Shown here: piece by piece, positions 1 through 11,186 of the stretch | Layout of the letters: each line of letters begins with the position of its first letter | How positions within the stretch are numbered: position 1 is the first letter of the stretch | DNA from: Colocasia esculenta | Taxonomy: Eukaryota; Streptophyta; Magnoliopsida; Alismatales; Araceae | DNA: 64,000 nucleotides | Assembly (NCBI GenBank): GCA_014218235.1 | Contig: CM024758.1 | Location: 103,639,698 to 103,703,697 of the forward strand | Reading direction: 5' to 3' | The notes under the pieces: generated by a model | Databases searched by the model: none | What the model was told of the DNA's origin: nothing | What the model saw: only the letters and a program-made list of their open reading frames with translations | Position numbers and translations under genes: made by a program

Positions 1-7
1 GTTTATC

Positions 8-865
8 TGTAGCGGTCCTCGCCGCTCAGACCTATTAACCTAATAACAAATCCGGCACGGCTCCGCCTCTCGTGAACAGGCCGAAGCCTCGCTAGGGATG
101 CCATTACTCCGTTAGAATATAAAAGAAACCATTAACACACATAAGATCACATACCATATACAATCTCACACATATTTACATGAAGTTTATGAAGCCAGTT
201 CTCAACTAAAGTCAAAAGAACAAAGTACAGTAACTTGGATCATACACTGAGGTAAAATAGAAAGTAAATTACACTACTGGTGGAGTAGGCCCACCTCCAG
301 TATGGTGCGGCTCAGAACTAGACGAGGGATTGGAACCCTCCTATTCTCCTTCACTTGAGATGGGGAAGAAGAGTGTGAGCCTCGCAAGTCACTGGCTAAT
401 AGGGGAAACTCCTAAAACCAACACTACGCAAAACACACGAGGAGCAAGAGTGAACAACTATAGCTAAACAGTTAATAGAATTAAACATATGTTGATTATA
501 TACTGAAATTAAGAGTAGGCAGTTACTGAACAGAAATACTGGGCATAATAAATAAATAACAAACTACGCACAGGGTACGATCTAAAGAAGAAATGCTACA
601 CTTAGGTCACAAAGTCTGGTTTGTGACACCAGCTACTGACCTAGATAAACCACACAGGAAAAAACTCTCAGTCTTATAGTCGCAAACCACAAGTCTAACA
701 GCGGCTCCACCTCGACAAGAACAAGAACTGTGGAGTCCAACCAATAGCACCTGCAAGCTACCGAGCTGCAGACCCATGCCTGATGCACCTCTAAGGATTT
801 TGGAATCCCTGGAGTGAGGTTGTGGGACACGGAACTAGCAGGAGAACCATACGTCTACCAGTGTC
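8..865 (-). repeat. Left part of an old minus-strand LTR (host of element A)
   Basis: The sequence begins TGTAGCGG at 8, and the seven bases before it (GTTTATC) resemble the bases next to the 5' LTR of the chromovirus at 41560-55662, where ATTTATC precedes TGTCACG. I therefore read 8 as the 3' end of a minus-strand 5' LTR whose internal part lies left of the window. No coding sequence is visible. Element A interrupts it at 865 with a perfect GTGTC duplication, and it resumes at 39787. The family assignment is inference; the LTR start is not visible because element B cuts it at 40415. Confidence 0.45.
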
Positions 866-1254
866 TGTAGACGCATTTTCTTTGCTCGAAAACACCGTCC
901 CACAAGAGGGAATTTGACTTAAAAAGAAAGAGGTGGAACTTTTTTAATTATGGGACGGGGGAATGGAGAGATATGGTGGAAAAGCAGAAAAAAGATGGAA
1001 AGGAAAGAAGGTGCGTGTGTGCACGATATGGAGTGTGATCACCAAGTGCTCGTGGGCACCGAAGGAAACGGGCGGAAAGGAAGAGTGTGTACTTACCTTC
1101 ACCCAGAGATCGCAGGAGTTGTGTGCGTGGGTCCTACCTCCTCCTTCCACCGGCCGGCCAGCGAAGGAGATTTAGCTCCGATGGTTACCTTTCAAGAAGA
1201 GAACAACAAGAAACAAGTGACAAAGGGATTAGACTGTGAAAGTGTAGTAAAATA

Positions 1255-4190
1255 TGTAACATCTCGGGCTGTCCGGTTTTTCCCGTCCGCGTGTTGGATG
1301 ACTGGCCACTCACGCGTTCGGGCTGGGTGACGCGTTAGTGTCGCGACGGAGGTGCCCATCGTGATAGTCATCCCTGTTGCGACTGCTTTCTGCGTCGCGT
1401 TCTTTTCGCGCCCGGTCAACTGGTCGCGACTGCTTTTCCCATTTTTGATAGTTTGACGCCTGTCAGAGTGGCAGGCATGGCAGATTGACCTGTCTGGTTG
1501 TCGCGACGTCCCTATGGGACGCGTTCTAGTCGCGGTATTTAGGGCCGTCGCGTTAAGGTTGGCAACGCGACGCCCCGCCCCGTCGCGTTCTGGGGGCCGA
1601 AGGCTAAAAGCCTTGGCCGACGCCCCTTTCCCCTTCTTTTCCCTTTCTCCCTTCCCTCCTCCTCTCCAAGGTGGGGAAGGTTTCTCCTCCCTTGTTCTCC
1701 AGCAGTTGGAGCTCGGTGGCGGTGCCGACGGCTCGTGGTGGAGTGGTGAGGAGCGAGGAGGAGGCGTCCGAGGTGTCGTGAAGGCCCTTCGTGGGTTCGG
1801 TTCTTCATTTCCTGTACGGATTTCTTGTTCCCTTCCCAATCTAAATGATTGGGAGCTCTCGTGTCTTTGTGGATAGTTCTAAAGCTTTCTTCATGTTCCC
1901 CTCCCCGTAGTTGTGTAGTTTGTATTGTGTGGGCGACCCCGGGATGTAGTATCCCTGCAGTCTACCTTCTAGTTGATGTCGCGACCGCAGTGCGCGTCGC
2001 GACATCAGAGAAGGCATCACCCCGGTCGAGCACGACCTTATCGTGGCAGGGTTGGTCGTCGCGATAAGAGTCGTGTCGCGACCCGGTTCCCTGTCGTGAC
2101 AAGGTTCTTGTCGCGACGTGCCTACCCGTCGCGACTCAGCGCTTGTCGCGGTGGCCTTGCCTGTTGCGATTCCACCGCGATGGCCTAGTAGGTCGCAACA
2201 GCATCTGGCTTGCCTCGGGTGTTTCCGTGGCCTCGGTTGGCGTGTCGGCGTGTGCCCCATGGCAGGTGTGCCCTTAGGACCTTTTGGTACAGAACGCGGC
2301 AGGTTGCCTCCCTGCATTCAGTGACAGAAGGTGACACCTTCGTGGTCGTGTCCTAGCAGTGGTGCTAGGAGGCTCGCGTCTGTCTAATAATCGATTGTCT
2401 GATTGTCAATCGATTATTAGAAGAGCGATGGTTTCTGTTCTGTCTTGTGGTGTTCCGATTTCTCGGTCCATGTCGTGTGTGACGGCGTTGGCCGACGGCC
2501 CTTCTAGGGGTTTCCGGAAGGGGTGTCGTGCGTGCGTGTGCCTGCTGGGCTTGTCTTGGTTACAAGCCAGCTGTGCCGGTTTCTGTGGTGGTTGCCCCTC
2601 CAGTTTCTCTTTTTCCCGGTGCTCGGCACTTGAGGGCTTGTCCGCGAGACAGGTTGTTACCATTACCTGGGACCCCCATCCACGGGAGCCTATTAAGGGA
2701 GTTTTCCGGGCTATGAGCATGCTTGAGTCAATAGCCTAGTGTGGCGAACTTGTAGCAGAGGGGAAAACGGTGGGGACAGTGGCGTAGAGTCGCTTGTGGA
2801 GCTCCCTTAGCTGTGTCTATGTCGCCGAGGTTGTTGTGGCGCTCTTTCGGTGCGGACCAGCTAGTCCTTCTCACTGCCTCGCTCTGCGTTGGTTCCGGAG
2901 CTGCGTAGGGAGGGTAGGCATGGGGCCGCAGCGTGGCCGGGCTGCGGTGGTTGGTTGTGTTGTTCTCTGCTGTGGCTCACTAGCCTCACTCTACCTAGGG
3001 AGGTTGTAGGCAAGAGTCAGTGGCTGGCGAGTTGGAGGTGTGGACGGTGTGTCCCCCTCTTAGCTGCCTATGGCAGTGGCTTGGTTGCTCTTTCTGTGAC
3101 GGAGTTTCTCACGTTGTTTCTAAGTGAGTCTCGTCGCCCTAGCCTGCACGATGGTTATATCCTAGCCATGTCTAGTGTCATGGGCTTGGTTGGTTTGGCA
3201 TTGTGGGCTGTGTTTAGTGGCTTCCGCTCAGTGCGTCCTCTCGGGCTGCCTTATGTAGACACCCGACCACTAGTTTTGTAAACCGTTCCTTGGTGGCACT
3301 GTAGGGTGTAGTTCCTTGACCTCGTGGCGTGTCCGAGGTGTAGGGTGGTTCTGCTTGTGGGCCCTCGACCTTGTGGAGGTCTGAGGTGGCCGTGCCTGTG
3401 GTGAGACATTCTTTCTCACGTGGTTGCTCGGTGTCTCTCGTGGTGACATCTAGTTGTTCCTTCCCGACCTCGTGGAGGTCTGGGATGTTGGGTGCTTGTG
3501 TCGTGAGACTCTGGTCTCATATGGTTGCTCCGGTGTTCCGTGAGCTTCTCTGTCTCGGCGGGTGCGTGCTGAGGTGTTTGCTTCCGCATTGTGTTTGACT
3601 ATGCTGGTTCTGCAGGAGTCGTGTTTGGCCCGACCCTGGTTGTGGGTCGTGGTGTTACTCTGTTCTGCTGCTTTATAGTACTCTACAGTAGGTGTTTCCT
3701 GTTTTACTGTTTTCTAGAGTAGTTTTGCTTCCGCTTTTGTTGGAGTTCCTGCTACTCTGGCTGGTAAGGGACTGGTTATCCCTACTGAGCCTTGTTCGCG
3801 AGGCTCCCCCCCTACTCTCTTCAGGTAGTGACTCACTGTCGCAGGAGTTTGTTATCAGACGGTCGTGGTGGCGGTTTGTTGCGCCGTGTGTTGCCAGCAG
3901 TGTAAGTTGTGAGCGTGAGCACTTGTACTCTGTGAGTTGAGAGTTGCCTTTTACAGGTCCTCGGGGTATGCCCCTTAAGGACTGCACCTTTCTTTCTGTA
4001 CCTGTACTTTTATATGGGACATGTTGTACACAATTTCTTTGTTAATGTACAAACTTTCTGGTTGTAGTTATTTGAATTCATTGCTTATCTCACTGGACTA
4101 AATTCTAACCCTTCCGGGTCTTCGGATCTATAGGTGGCGGCGCGACCTTCGGGGTCCCTAGCGGGGTGTCTGGGAGGTCGGGTCATTACA
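1255..4190 (+). mobile_element. Solo LTR (about 2.9 kb, chromovirus type) inside the 3' LTR of element A
   Basis: The insert starts TGTAACATCT and ends GGTCATTACA, the TG...CA ends of an LTR. The right LTR of element A lacks it: there the sequence runs directly from AGTGTAGTAAAA to GCTTACATGG. The flanks AAATA and AAAGC could be a decayed 5-bp duplication. No gag or pol lies inside, so it is a solo LTR left by LTR-LTR recombination. The TGTAAC start and length suit Tekay/Del LTRs, which is family inference. It is GC-rich, with at least eight exact GTCGCGAC palindromes between 1340 and 2135 and several degenerate copies. The ORFs inside it are not supported as genes. Confidence 0.8.
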
Positions 4191-4666
4191 AAAGCTCACA
4201 TGGAATGAAAGAAAAAGCATTAAATGGGGATTAACACACCTTGTGGGGTGGTGTTAAACCCTAAAAAAAGTGGGTAGGGAGGAAATGCTATTGTGTGTGT
4301 GTATGGGAATGTGAGACGGATGGAATGCACTAAGAAAAACTAAAAATAAGAAGAACGGAGGGGAAAGGGGAACGACGATGTAGCCCGTTGCGGCGACGGA
4401 TGGAGAGGATGAAGAGAGGCCCCGCCCGCCTTGCTTCAATGCTCGTGAGAGGAACGGAGGCTCCGGATCTCGAGGAGTAAGGCGTGGGGATGACAAGCGT
4501 TGAACGTGCTCCTCCTTGACCTCAGAACGCGAGCTTCTGGCCCGGCAGGGCTTCGCCTCGGGGAGTTGGAGAATTATGGCTCCGAGGTCGAGGCACCAGT
4601 TCGGCAGGGTTCATCAGGGCATCGTAGTCTCTGGGTTGGATCCTGAAATGGTAACCCTCAGGTCTG

Positions 4667-4674
4667 TATTTATA
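4667..4674 (-). promoter_or_regulatory. TATA box of the element A LTR promoter
   Basis: On the minus strand this reads TATAAATA, about 740 bp from the LTR 5' end, a plausible position for the U3/R boundary. The same site in the right LTR (37630-37637) reads CATAAATA, so the box is one base off consensus there. Confidence 0.45.
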
Positions 4675-5411
4675 GGCAAAACATGCCCAAATCGTGTCGG
4701 GTACAGTGGACGCCTATCTTTAATGAAACACGTCCACCTTAGTCGCCGCATTTTAAAAGCTCCATTGATTTCCGCTTGGTTTGACCATTATGTGATGATC
4801 ATGGCCTACAACTACGTTGAGAATCGCGTCGGGAAAGGACGTCGCGTTTTCCTACGAATCGATCTTCTGACAGAATTAATCTTTATTTTATTGATGGTTT
4901 TGAAAACGCGGCGACACGTGCAGACGCGATTCTAAATTTGCCATGATTGGAAGCATGGGAGCTCTAAATGCCGCGGCTTTAGGGGCATGGCTTAGGCTTT
5001 GACTCTTAATCACGTCGGCTTAGCCGGACGCATTTCTTGATTTCTCATGATTTGAAACGTGACCCCTCTTAAATGCCGCGGCTTTAGGCGCATGGCTTAG
5101 GCTTTGACTTTTAATCGCGGCGGGTTGATCGGATGCGAATCAAAATTCAGCATGTGATCGAAAGCAAGTGTGATTTGCGTCGATCTTACCTACCATGGAT
5201 TACACCCCTTTAAAGGGCGTCTACTGTACCGGACGTGAATATTTTAAGTTCAACAGACATGTTTGACCCCTTTTGAGAAATTCCTAAAAATCCTAGAAAA
5301 ATTCAAAAAAAAAGGAAAATCACTTAAGAGGTTAATTGAAGAGAGCCACTTCGAGGCCTTGCGGTGTAACATGAAATTTGCTCGATATGTTGCTAAAATG
5401 GCGTGTCTACA

Positions 5412-6430
5412 GCTACCTCGACTTGGCGTCTGCTTTGCAAGGAAGTGGAGCGAAGTAACACGAAATGAAAGAAATGAAATGGGTTGAATGAAGTGGAATG
5501 ACTCAAAAGTAGATGCCAAGGTGTGATGAGACGCGCCCTTAACAACATATGACTGGAGCCGTTCGTCAATTCGAAGTGAAGTGGCTTTTCGGAAAATCTT
5601 AGGAGAAAACTCAATGGCTGGACGAAAGGAAAAAGAGTGTGAACGTGGGCACGAAAGGGAGAAAGATCAACTTCCAGCATCGGGGAAGTACCTAAGGACA
5701 CAATCCGTTAGGTTGCACCATCGGGGGCGTCTGCCACTGCCTCAAGTGGATCTTTGGGAGATGAACTGAAACAGGAATCCAAAACAACTGAGTTTCTCAA
5801 AAGATGTTCTTCAAGCAACAACATAATAAACTGGGTACTTGTCTCGGAGTGGAATATTTCATGTTAACTGGCTTTGAGGAACGAGTGGTTCTCTTCAATT
5901 AAAGACGAGAGTGATCGTCCAGAATTATGATCAAAGTCCTACATGATACATGCTGGGCTAAAAGAAAAAGATTAAAACAAAAGAAAATATAAGATAATCA
6001 AGGATAATATTGTTACGGTGCTGAAGTCAAGATACCAGACGGAACCATCGTCCTTCTGCAATGTAACGGCCTATCCTTAAGTCATAAGAATTCTCTAGAA
6101 TTATCATTGTTTTTGGCAGAGGAGGGGAACTCAAATTCCAGATTCATTAGAGCCTCAAGGTCCTTGATGTGCTCTAATAGGGTATACCCTATAGTAAGAT
6201 GCAATATATACAATATCGGAGGTGGCAGTCTCCGAAGATGATCATGAATTGTGCGACGGAAAGGTGTCCAGAACCTGCACTCAAAGATCCATTAGCACTG
6301 ACAAGCAACATATAATATGGCAGATCATGGAAAAATAATGTTACTTGTAACTTGCGTCGGGGAGACTGGACGCCCTTCAAACATGAATCGCGTCCACTGT
6401 ATCGGACGTGATTCAGGCTGTCAATCAGAG
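5412..6430. other. Element A interior between 3' LTR and the antisense genes; no gene seen
   Basis: The bases next to the LTR give only a weak polypurine tract on the minus strand. The part from about 5928 to 6200 is alignable with 56530-56870 of element B: both hold ACATGATACATGCTGGGCTA or a one-base variant, followed by an A-rich tract, TCAAGGATAATAT, then TAACGGCCT and GGGGAACTCA. It may belong to the untranslated or promoter part of the antisense genes. A 30-bp inverted repeat lies at 6385-6414. No ORF here is convincing. Confidence 0.5.
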
Positions 6431-7007
6431 ATTTGACAGTTTGGCTCTTCTTCCTCCCTTACTATGTGCATGAGAGCTGCCTCCGGGTCAAGGGGTCACA
6501 AGACACCCTCTCACTTATTCTTTACATGCACTCACCCCTTTTCATGCTCTCTCTTCTCTCCCAAGGTGCAAGAATCTTTGAAGCAAGGAGAAGAGGAAGA
6601 GGAAGAGGAGAAGCCTTTGGAGGAGAGGAAAGGAGGAGAAGCTTTGGAGAGATGGAATATGGTGGTTCTTCCTCCTCCAAGGGATTGAGAGGAGAAGGGT
6701 TCCAAAGGTTGAGTTCAATGGGAGGACACATTTGCAAGATTGTCCAAGCCAAGTTGGTAAGTAGATGTTGATTTCCTTAGGCTTTGGTTGTGCTTGACAT
6801 GATTTTAACATTTCTTCGGTGTTGTTCCTTTCTTTTTTCTCTTTTTTCTTTTATTTATCTCTTCCTCTTCCAATGACCGATATCTTCATCTCCGGCCATG
6901 CACAAAATCCCCATGCAACGCCATTACTATTCATGTCCATGGACATAGGATTCCTCTCTTCTTGGGTAATCGACGCTATATGCGCCTCCCATGGCTCCAA
7001 CAACTCA

Positions 7008-7260
7008 CACTACAACAAATTAGAGCTATACCCACAGAATTTATCTACAGTAGGGTAATACGTAGGTATATACCCCAATTATACATGTTAAATCCGTCCG
7101 TTGCGAAGTTATACACACGCTTTTTTTAATCATATGTAGATACGAACATATAGTTACGGTTTTTACATATCGTGAGAGAATATATTTATGTTAGCCATAG
7201 TTCACTAAAAAGTGTAACAAAAAGATGCATACCCTTATGAAAATCTACATAATATAGGTA
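7008..7260. repeat. Left terminal and subterminal repeat region of the CACTA element
   Basis: Begins with CACTACAACAAATTAGAGC. Motifs such as TACGTAGGTATATACC, TATAGTTACGGTTTT and GGTATTGGTC recur in both orientations, as expected for transposase binding arrays. The region is AT-rich and has no ORF. Confidence 0.7.
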
Positions 7261-7289
7261 TTGGTCTATTCATAACATCCTTAAAAATT

Positions 7290-7966
7290 TTTGAAACCGT
7301 GAGTGTATAGTTGCGGCGCCAATACATTTCCCTTGCGCGGGAAATAAGAAGCGTGGGATATTTAGGGGTTCTCCCTTGGGCGGTGTTTTGGATGTTGGCT
7401 GGGGGATCACATTCGTCGGAAGAGCACCTTCTGGCTGGTTACTCCCTTGCCGGGCCTCCTTCTGCCATTGTCGAAGCGACCGTGCCGGGCGCCCTCGGCC
7501 ACCATCGTTGTCGTCCAAGCCGGACGCCGACCGCGCCCTCAGCCACCATCGTCGTCGTCCAAGCCGGACGTCGCCGTGATCAGCCACGCCCTAGCACGCC
7601 GCCGTCGTCATCTGCTGTGTTTTGTGCACAACCTGACAACCTGCTTGACCGCGGCAATCGTCGTCTCAACCCTCCAGTGTCGCCTTCGCGTCCACGCCCT
7701 AGCAGCCGCCGTCCTCACCTGCTGTTGTCGTGCACGACCTAGCGACCTGCTCGACTGCGGCAATCGTGGTTGCTATGTGCTACTACCTCTCCCTCCGAGA
7801 GGCTTCTACGTTGGTTAACAAGTCCTCCAAGTGCTCTCTCTCTCCTTCCCATTTTCCTTCACCTTCACTCTTCTTCCACCGAAAGTCTTCTCCCTCCGTC
7901 CTCCCCCCTTCCCTCTGTGCCAAAGCAGAGGCGCAGCAGCTTCGGGAACCCGCCCTCAGCTCGGGG
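7290..7966. other. GC-rich stretch before the VSR exon; no gene recognised
   Basis: Contains several overlapping open frames, all low-complexity (Arg, Pro and Ser-rich) with mutual shadows on both strands. Near-repeats such as CATCGTCGTCGTCCAAGCCGG (7545) and a similar block at 7502 point to internal duplication. A pyrimidine-rich run at 7830-7920 just before the VSR-like ATG could be the captured 5' untranslated region of that gene. I see no supported protein. Confidence 0.4.
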
Positions 7967-8233
7967 ATGGCAGGACAGCGGTCGCTCGCTGCAGCACTCC
8001 TGCTGGTCCCCCGGGACCAGGCGGCGGGGCGGTTCGTGGTGGAGAAGGGCAGCGCTCCGGGTACACCACGACGGCGTGATCGTCAACTTCGGGGTGCCCA
8101 ACTATGGCGCCTCCATGGTGGGCGTCGTCCTCTACCCCGACTCCGGCGCCGACGGCTGCCAGGACTTTGACCGCCGCTTGAAGTCGTCGGATTCCTCCCT
8201 CCCCGTCATCCTCGTCCTCGGCCGCGCGCGGAG
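7967..8233 (+). pseudogene. VSR: Vacuolar sorting receptor exon 1, captured and frameshifted
   Basis: An ATG at 7967 opens a short hydrophobic leader (SLAAALLLV), then RFVVEK. After a +1 frameshift near 8045-8065 the frame continues LRVHHDGVIVNFGVPNYG, SMVGVVLYPDSGADGCQDF and SSLPVILVL. Plant vacuolar sorting receptors start their protease-associated luminal domain with FVVEK..L.V....IGNFGVPQYG..MVG.V.YP, so the match is good. A GT donor follows the exon at 8234, where VSR genes have an intron. In the intact family this is a type I membrane protein sorting vacuolar cargo. No later VSR exon follows, so this is a captured fragment inside the CACTA element. Confidence 0.75.
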
Positions 8234-8577
8234 GTACCCCCCGTCGATCCACTTTTCACGATTCTCTGCTGCTGCTGCTCTCTCCCTCCATGGGTTTCAG
8301 CTCGTTGAACATCTGATATTAGTTTTGAGATAAAAATTTGATTTTCGTCAATAAATAAAAGTCTGATTTTTCATGTAGATTAGGATGTCATTTCTTTGGT
8401 TTTAGTACATGATCAGCGCATGTCACCGTTTGGGATGTTTTAGCTGGCTATTCTTGGAATTTCTTGTGTTCCATCCTCTTGGTTTCTTCTTCGATCATTT
8501 CAGCTGTCCGGTGAAGAAGTCATTTATATATCTCTCTTGTAGAGAGTGATCAGCTACAGATGTTTGCCGTCCCACCA

Positions 8578-8601
8578 GCCCCCCCCCCCCCCCCCCCCCC
8601 C
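8578..8601. repeat. Poly-C tract
   Basis: An uninterrupted run of more than 20 C residues. It lies in the intron-like sequence after the VSR exon. Such runs slip easily and are often miscounted in assemblies. Confidence 0.85.
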
Positions 8602-8902
8602 AAATAAATCTCCTCCGAACCCACGTCGTCGGCCCTTGGGGAAACAGTTTAAGCAATCCATGGCCCTGTTCCATTTCACCGGTCCAATTGAGTTGTTAAA
8701 ACTCACCCACCCTTGTCATCGTTTAGGGCCATTTGTGTGAAGTTAAATATGTAGCGTGACTACACACGATTAATGACAGTTTTTATTAATGGCCAACACC
8801 CCTCTACCTCTGCAATCACCCACCAAGTCCTAATCAATTGAGGTTGAGATAGGCTTCCCACTAATCTAATTTTATTCTAATTAATCAAATATAAGATAGT
8901 CG

Positions 8903-9287
8903 ATGTTTCTCAAATCCCATGAAAACACGCTACAAAATTTAGGTAAAAAAAAATTAAAACAGCAAAGTATAAAAGAACTGAATAAGCATCATTGTAGATG
9001 GGACTATGCAAAGCGATGCTTATACAAGAAGTAGAAAAGAAAAAGCAAGCTGTACCAACCATTGACATCAAAGAAGATCTGTTGATGGGACTATGCAATC
9101 AATGTTTCTCAAATCCCAGGAAAACATGCTACAAAAGTTAGGTTAAAAAAAAATAAAACAACAAAGTATAAAAGAACTGAATAAGCATAACTGTAGATAG
9201 GACTATGCAAAGAGATACTTATACAAGAAGTAGAAAAGAAAAAGCAAGCTGTACCAACCATTGACATCAAAGAAGATCTGTTGATGG
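8903..9287. repeat. Tandem duplication of a 186-bp unit
   Basis: Copy 1 (about 8903-9089) and copy 2 (about 9102-9287) both start ATGTTTCTCAAATCCCA and end AAGAAGATCTGTTGATGG, with a 199-bp spacing and about ten differences. On the minus strand a 95-codon frame begins at 9396 (MSHFLFRKVAITFGASVGS...) with hydrophobic stretches and runs into copy 2. It may be another captured fragment, but I do not recognise it. Confidence 0.8.
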
Positions 9288-10592
9288 TGTCTATGCCGCC
9301 ACCAAAGAAATAATCCACACCAATCATCACAACAGTGACAGAACCAACACTTGCACCAAATGTGATAGCTACTTTGCGGAACAGAAAATGACTCACTTGA
9401 AAGTTCTTGCAGGTATCTTCGGTAAAGAACCACTCAAGTTGTTAAAAGAGAGATCCCTGCAAGAATTTTGTACAGATGCAAAAGATTACTCAAAGCTTGA
9501 GGAAAAAGCTACATAGAGTTTTTTTTTTTTTTTTGAGATTGGGAGAGTTGGATTAGCACCTTTTAGACAACCATGAAGTCTCAGTATCAATTCCCACTGT
9601 TCAGTGTCAATTTTTACTATGAGCATAAATGCAGGGAAGGTAATGACCACTGGGTCAACTTGGTTTCTGATCTTAAGGTCTTTGCTGGGCTTGTTTGCAG
9701 GGTTGAGGGGGGTCAACTTGGTTTCTGATCTTAAGGTCTTTGATGGGCTTGTTTGCAGGGGTTGGGGGGGGGGGGGGTACTGCCCAAGGGGAGTTTGGCT
9801 TTTCTTTGTTTACACTATTTTCCAACTCTTGGAGAATCTTTGAGCATTATTGCTTGTTGCAGTACCTTAAATGTGTAACCGAGGAGGCAATGTTATACTA
9901 GCCAAGTGGCCTGATGAGACTTTGAATGGGCCTTCTCCCATTCAAATACTGGGCTAGATGCTTGAACTGTCTTGTGGGGGTTAACCTGATAGGCAAGGAG
10001 ACAATTGGAAGCCTTGCTGATTTTTTGGGACCACTTAGCCTCTATTAGATCTAAACAAATCCAGATTGTTGGTACAGGGTTTACAGTGGTGATGAAAATG
10101 TTCTCATGTTCAAAGTTGCTGCTAGCTAGGTACAAGGTTGTGATTAAGGTGACATTTAAATATATCCCTCATCTCTTCAGTCATCATTTCAAAAAGGGAA
10201 AAAAATTGACACAGAGGATGCAAGCATTATAGAACATGCCCATTTATTAATACGTTTTTGGAATAGGTTTGAGCCAGGTTGATTCTGGGTTTTCTGATCC
10301 TCTTGGCTCCCCAATTTTAATTTCTTGGTACCTTTTTTCTGTTTGATGTTGGTCTAGTATGCTCCACTTACATTCTATCTTGATGATATTTTCCACTTAC
10401 ATGTGTTTCTATGTATGTTCAACACTGTATTCATGCCTGTCCAGCATATCCACATATATTACTAGAAAATTTTGTCCGTGACTTCCTATAATAATGTCTT
10501 TCTTTTGAGGATCAACTTCTAGATTTTCTTAAAGATATTTGATGTTCATTCTCTTTGTACTTTGCCTTTTTTAACTTGGAAATCTATTTCAG

Positions 10593-11186
10593 AGATATTA
10601 TGAGGATGGGAATTTTGGCATAAGATTGGAAAACATCCTTGTAGTCGAGGAAGCTAACAGAGTTTGAGAAAAAAGATATTTGTCATCTGAGCATATAACA
10701 TGGGTGAGATCTCCTTCTGCATGGCAGTTTCTCTCTTTTACATTATTTAAGGACTGTTGACTATAATCTTTGTTATGACTATCCTATTGTTCCACATTAT
10801 AGTCATCTTTGGTTTTCTTGTTAGAACAAGATAAATTGTTTAAGACACATCATATATCCTGGATGGTAGGAAATTGTTTAAAGACACATATACATCTTGG
10901 ATGGTAGTATATAGATTTCATTCAAGGAAATAGAGGTTTTCCTTTTTCCCTTTAAAACCTTTACAAGTTTTTTTTAATGGTATATTTTTTTCCTGTGTAG
11001 GCTCCTTACCAGAAAAAGTTGATGAACCTCGCAATGCTGCTCCTGATGAGATCCATTGGGTGGCTGAGTACCATTATGCCTGTAAAAAACTCTTGGCACC
11101 ATATTTGAATGAGATCGAATGGTTGAAGAAAGCAACAGAGCCCATAAGAGCTATGTCTACCTTAGTTTCCTATTTGCATCTTTAAG
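10593..11186 (+). pseudogene. APP1: Two exons of cytosolic aminopeptidase P (Xaa-Pro aminopeptidase), captured and broken
   Basis: The exon at 10593-10703 follows a TTTCAG acceptor and encodes YYEDGNFGIRLENILVVEEA, then an out-of-frame remnant of the SFEHITW segment; it ends TGG before GTGAG. The next exon starts after TGTGTAG at 11001 with APYQKKLMNLAML, then, after a frameshift near 11035, DEIHWVAEYHYACKKLLAP and EWLKKATEPI. This is the C-terminal end of plant aminopeptidase P, whose intact form removes N-terminal residues before proline with a dinuclear metal site. YEDGNFGIRLEN includes the last metal-ligand region (E of YEDG). The intron phase agrees with the family (HITW then APYQ). A stop occurs after the first exon's VEEANRV. 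It is a captured pseudogene fragment. Confidence 0.8.

Larger units (their letters stand above)
866..5411 (-). repeat. 3' LTR of element A, split by a solo LTR
   Basis: The segments 866-1254 and 4191-5411 align continuously with 36763-38185 plus 39592-39781 of the right LTR. Shared landmarks are the GAATTTGACTTAAAAAGAAA block near 910 and 36804, and the stretch near 4500-5180 against 37490-38160. Net length without the 1255-4190 insert is about 1,610 bp, against about 1,613 bp for the right copy. The ends TGTAGAC...GTCTACA form a short terminal inverted repeat. The copies differ by scattered substitutions and small indels, so the insertion is not recent. Confidence 0.9.

Noticed and set aside
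866..1254. Segment repeated at 36763-37148 taken as a segmental duplication of genomic DNA
   Set aside because: It is the U5 end of the two element A LTRs, with matching LTR ends and GTGTC target duplications.
1192..1839. A 215-codon minus-strand ORF and its + strand partner in the first solo LTR
   Set aside because: GC-rich low-complexity sequence within an LTR, open on several frames, with no domain.
7311..8333. Several overlapping ORFs on both strands in the GC-rich part of the CACTA element
   Set aside because: Only the VSR-like frames have family support. The others are composition-driven shadows.
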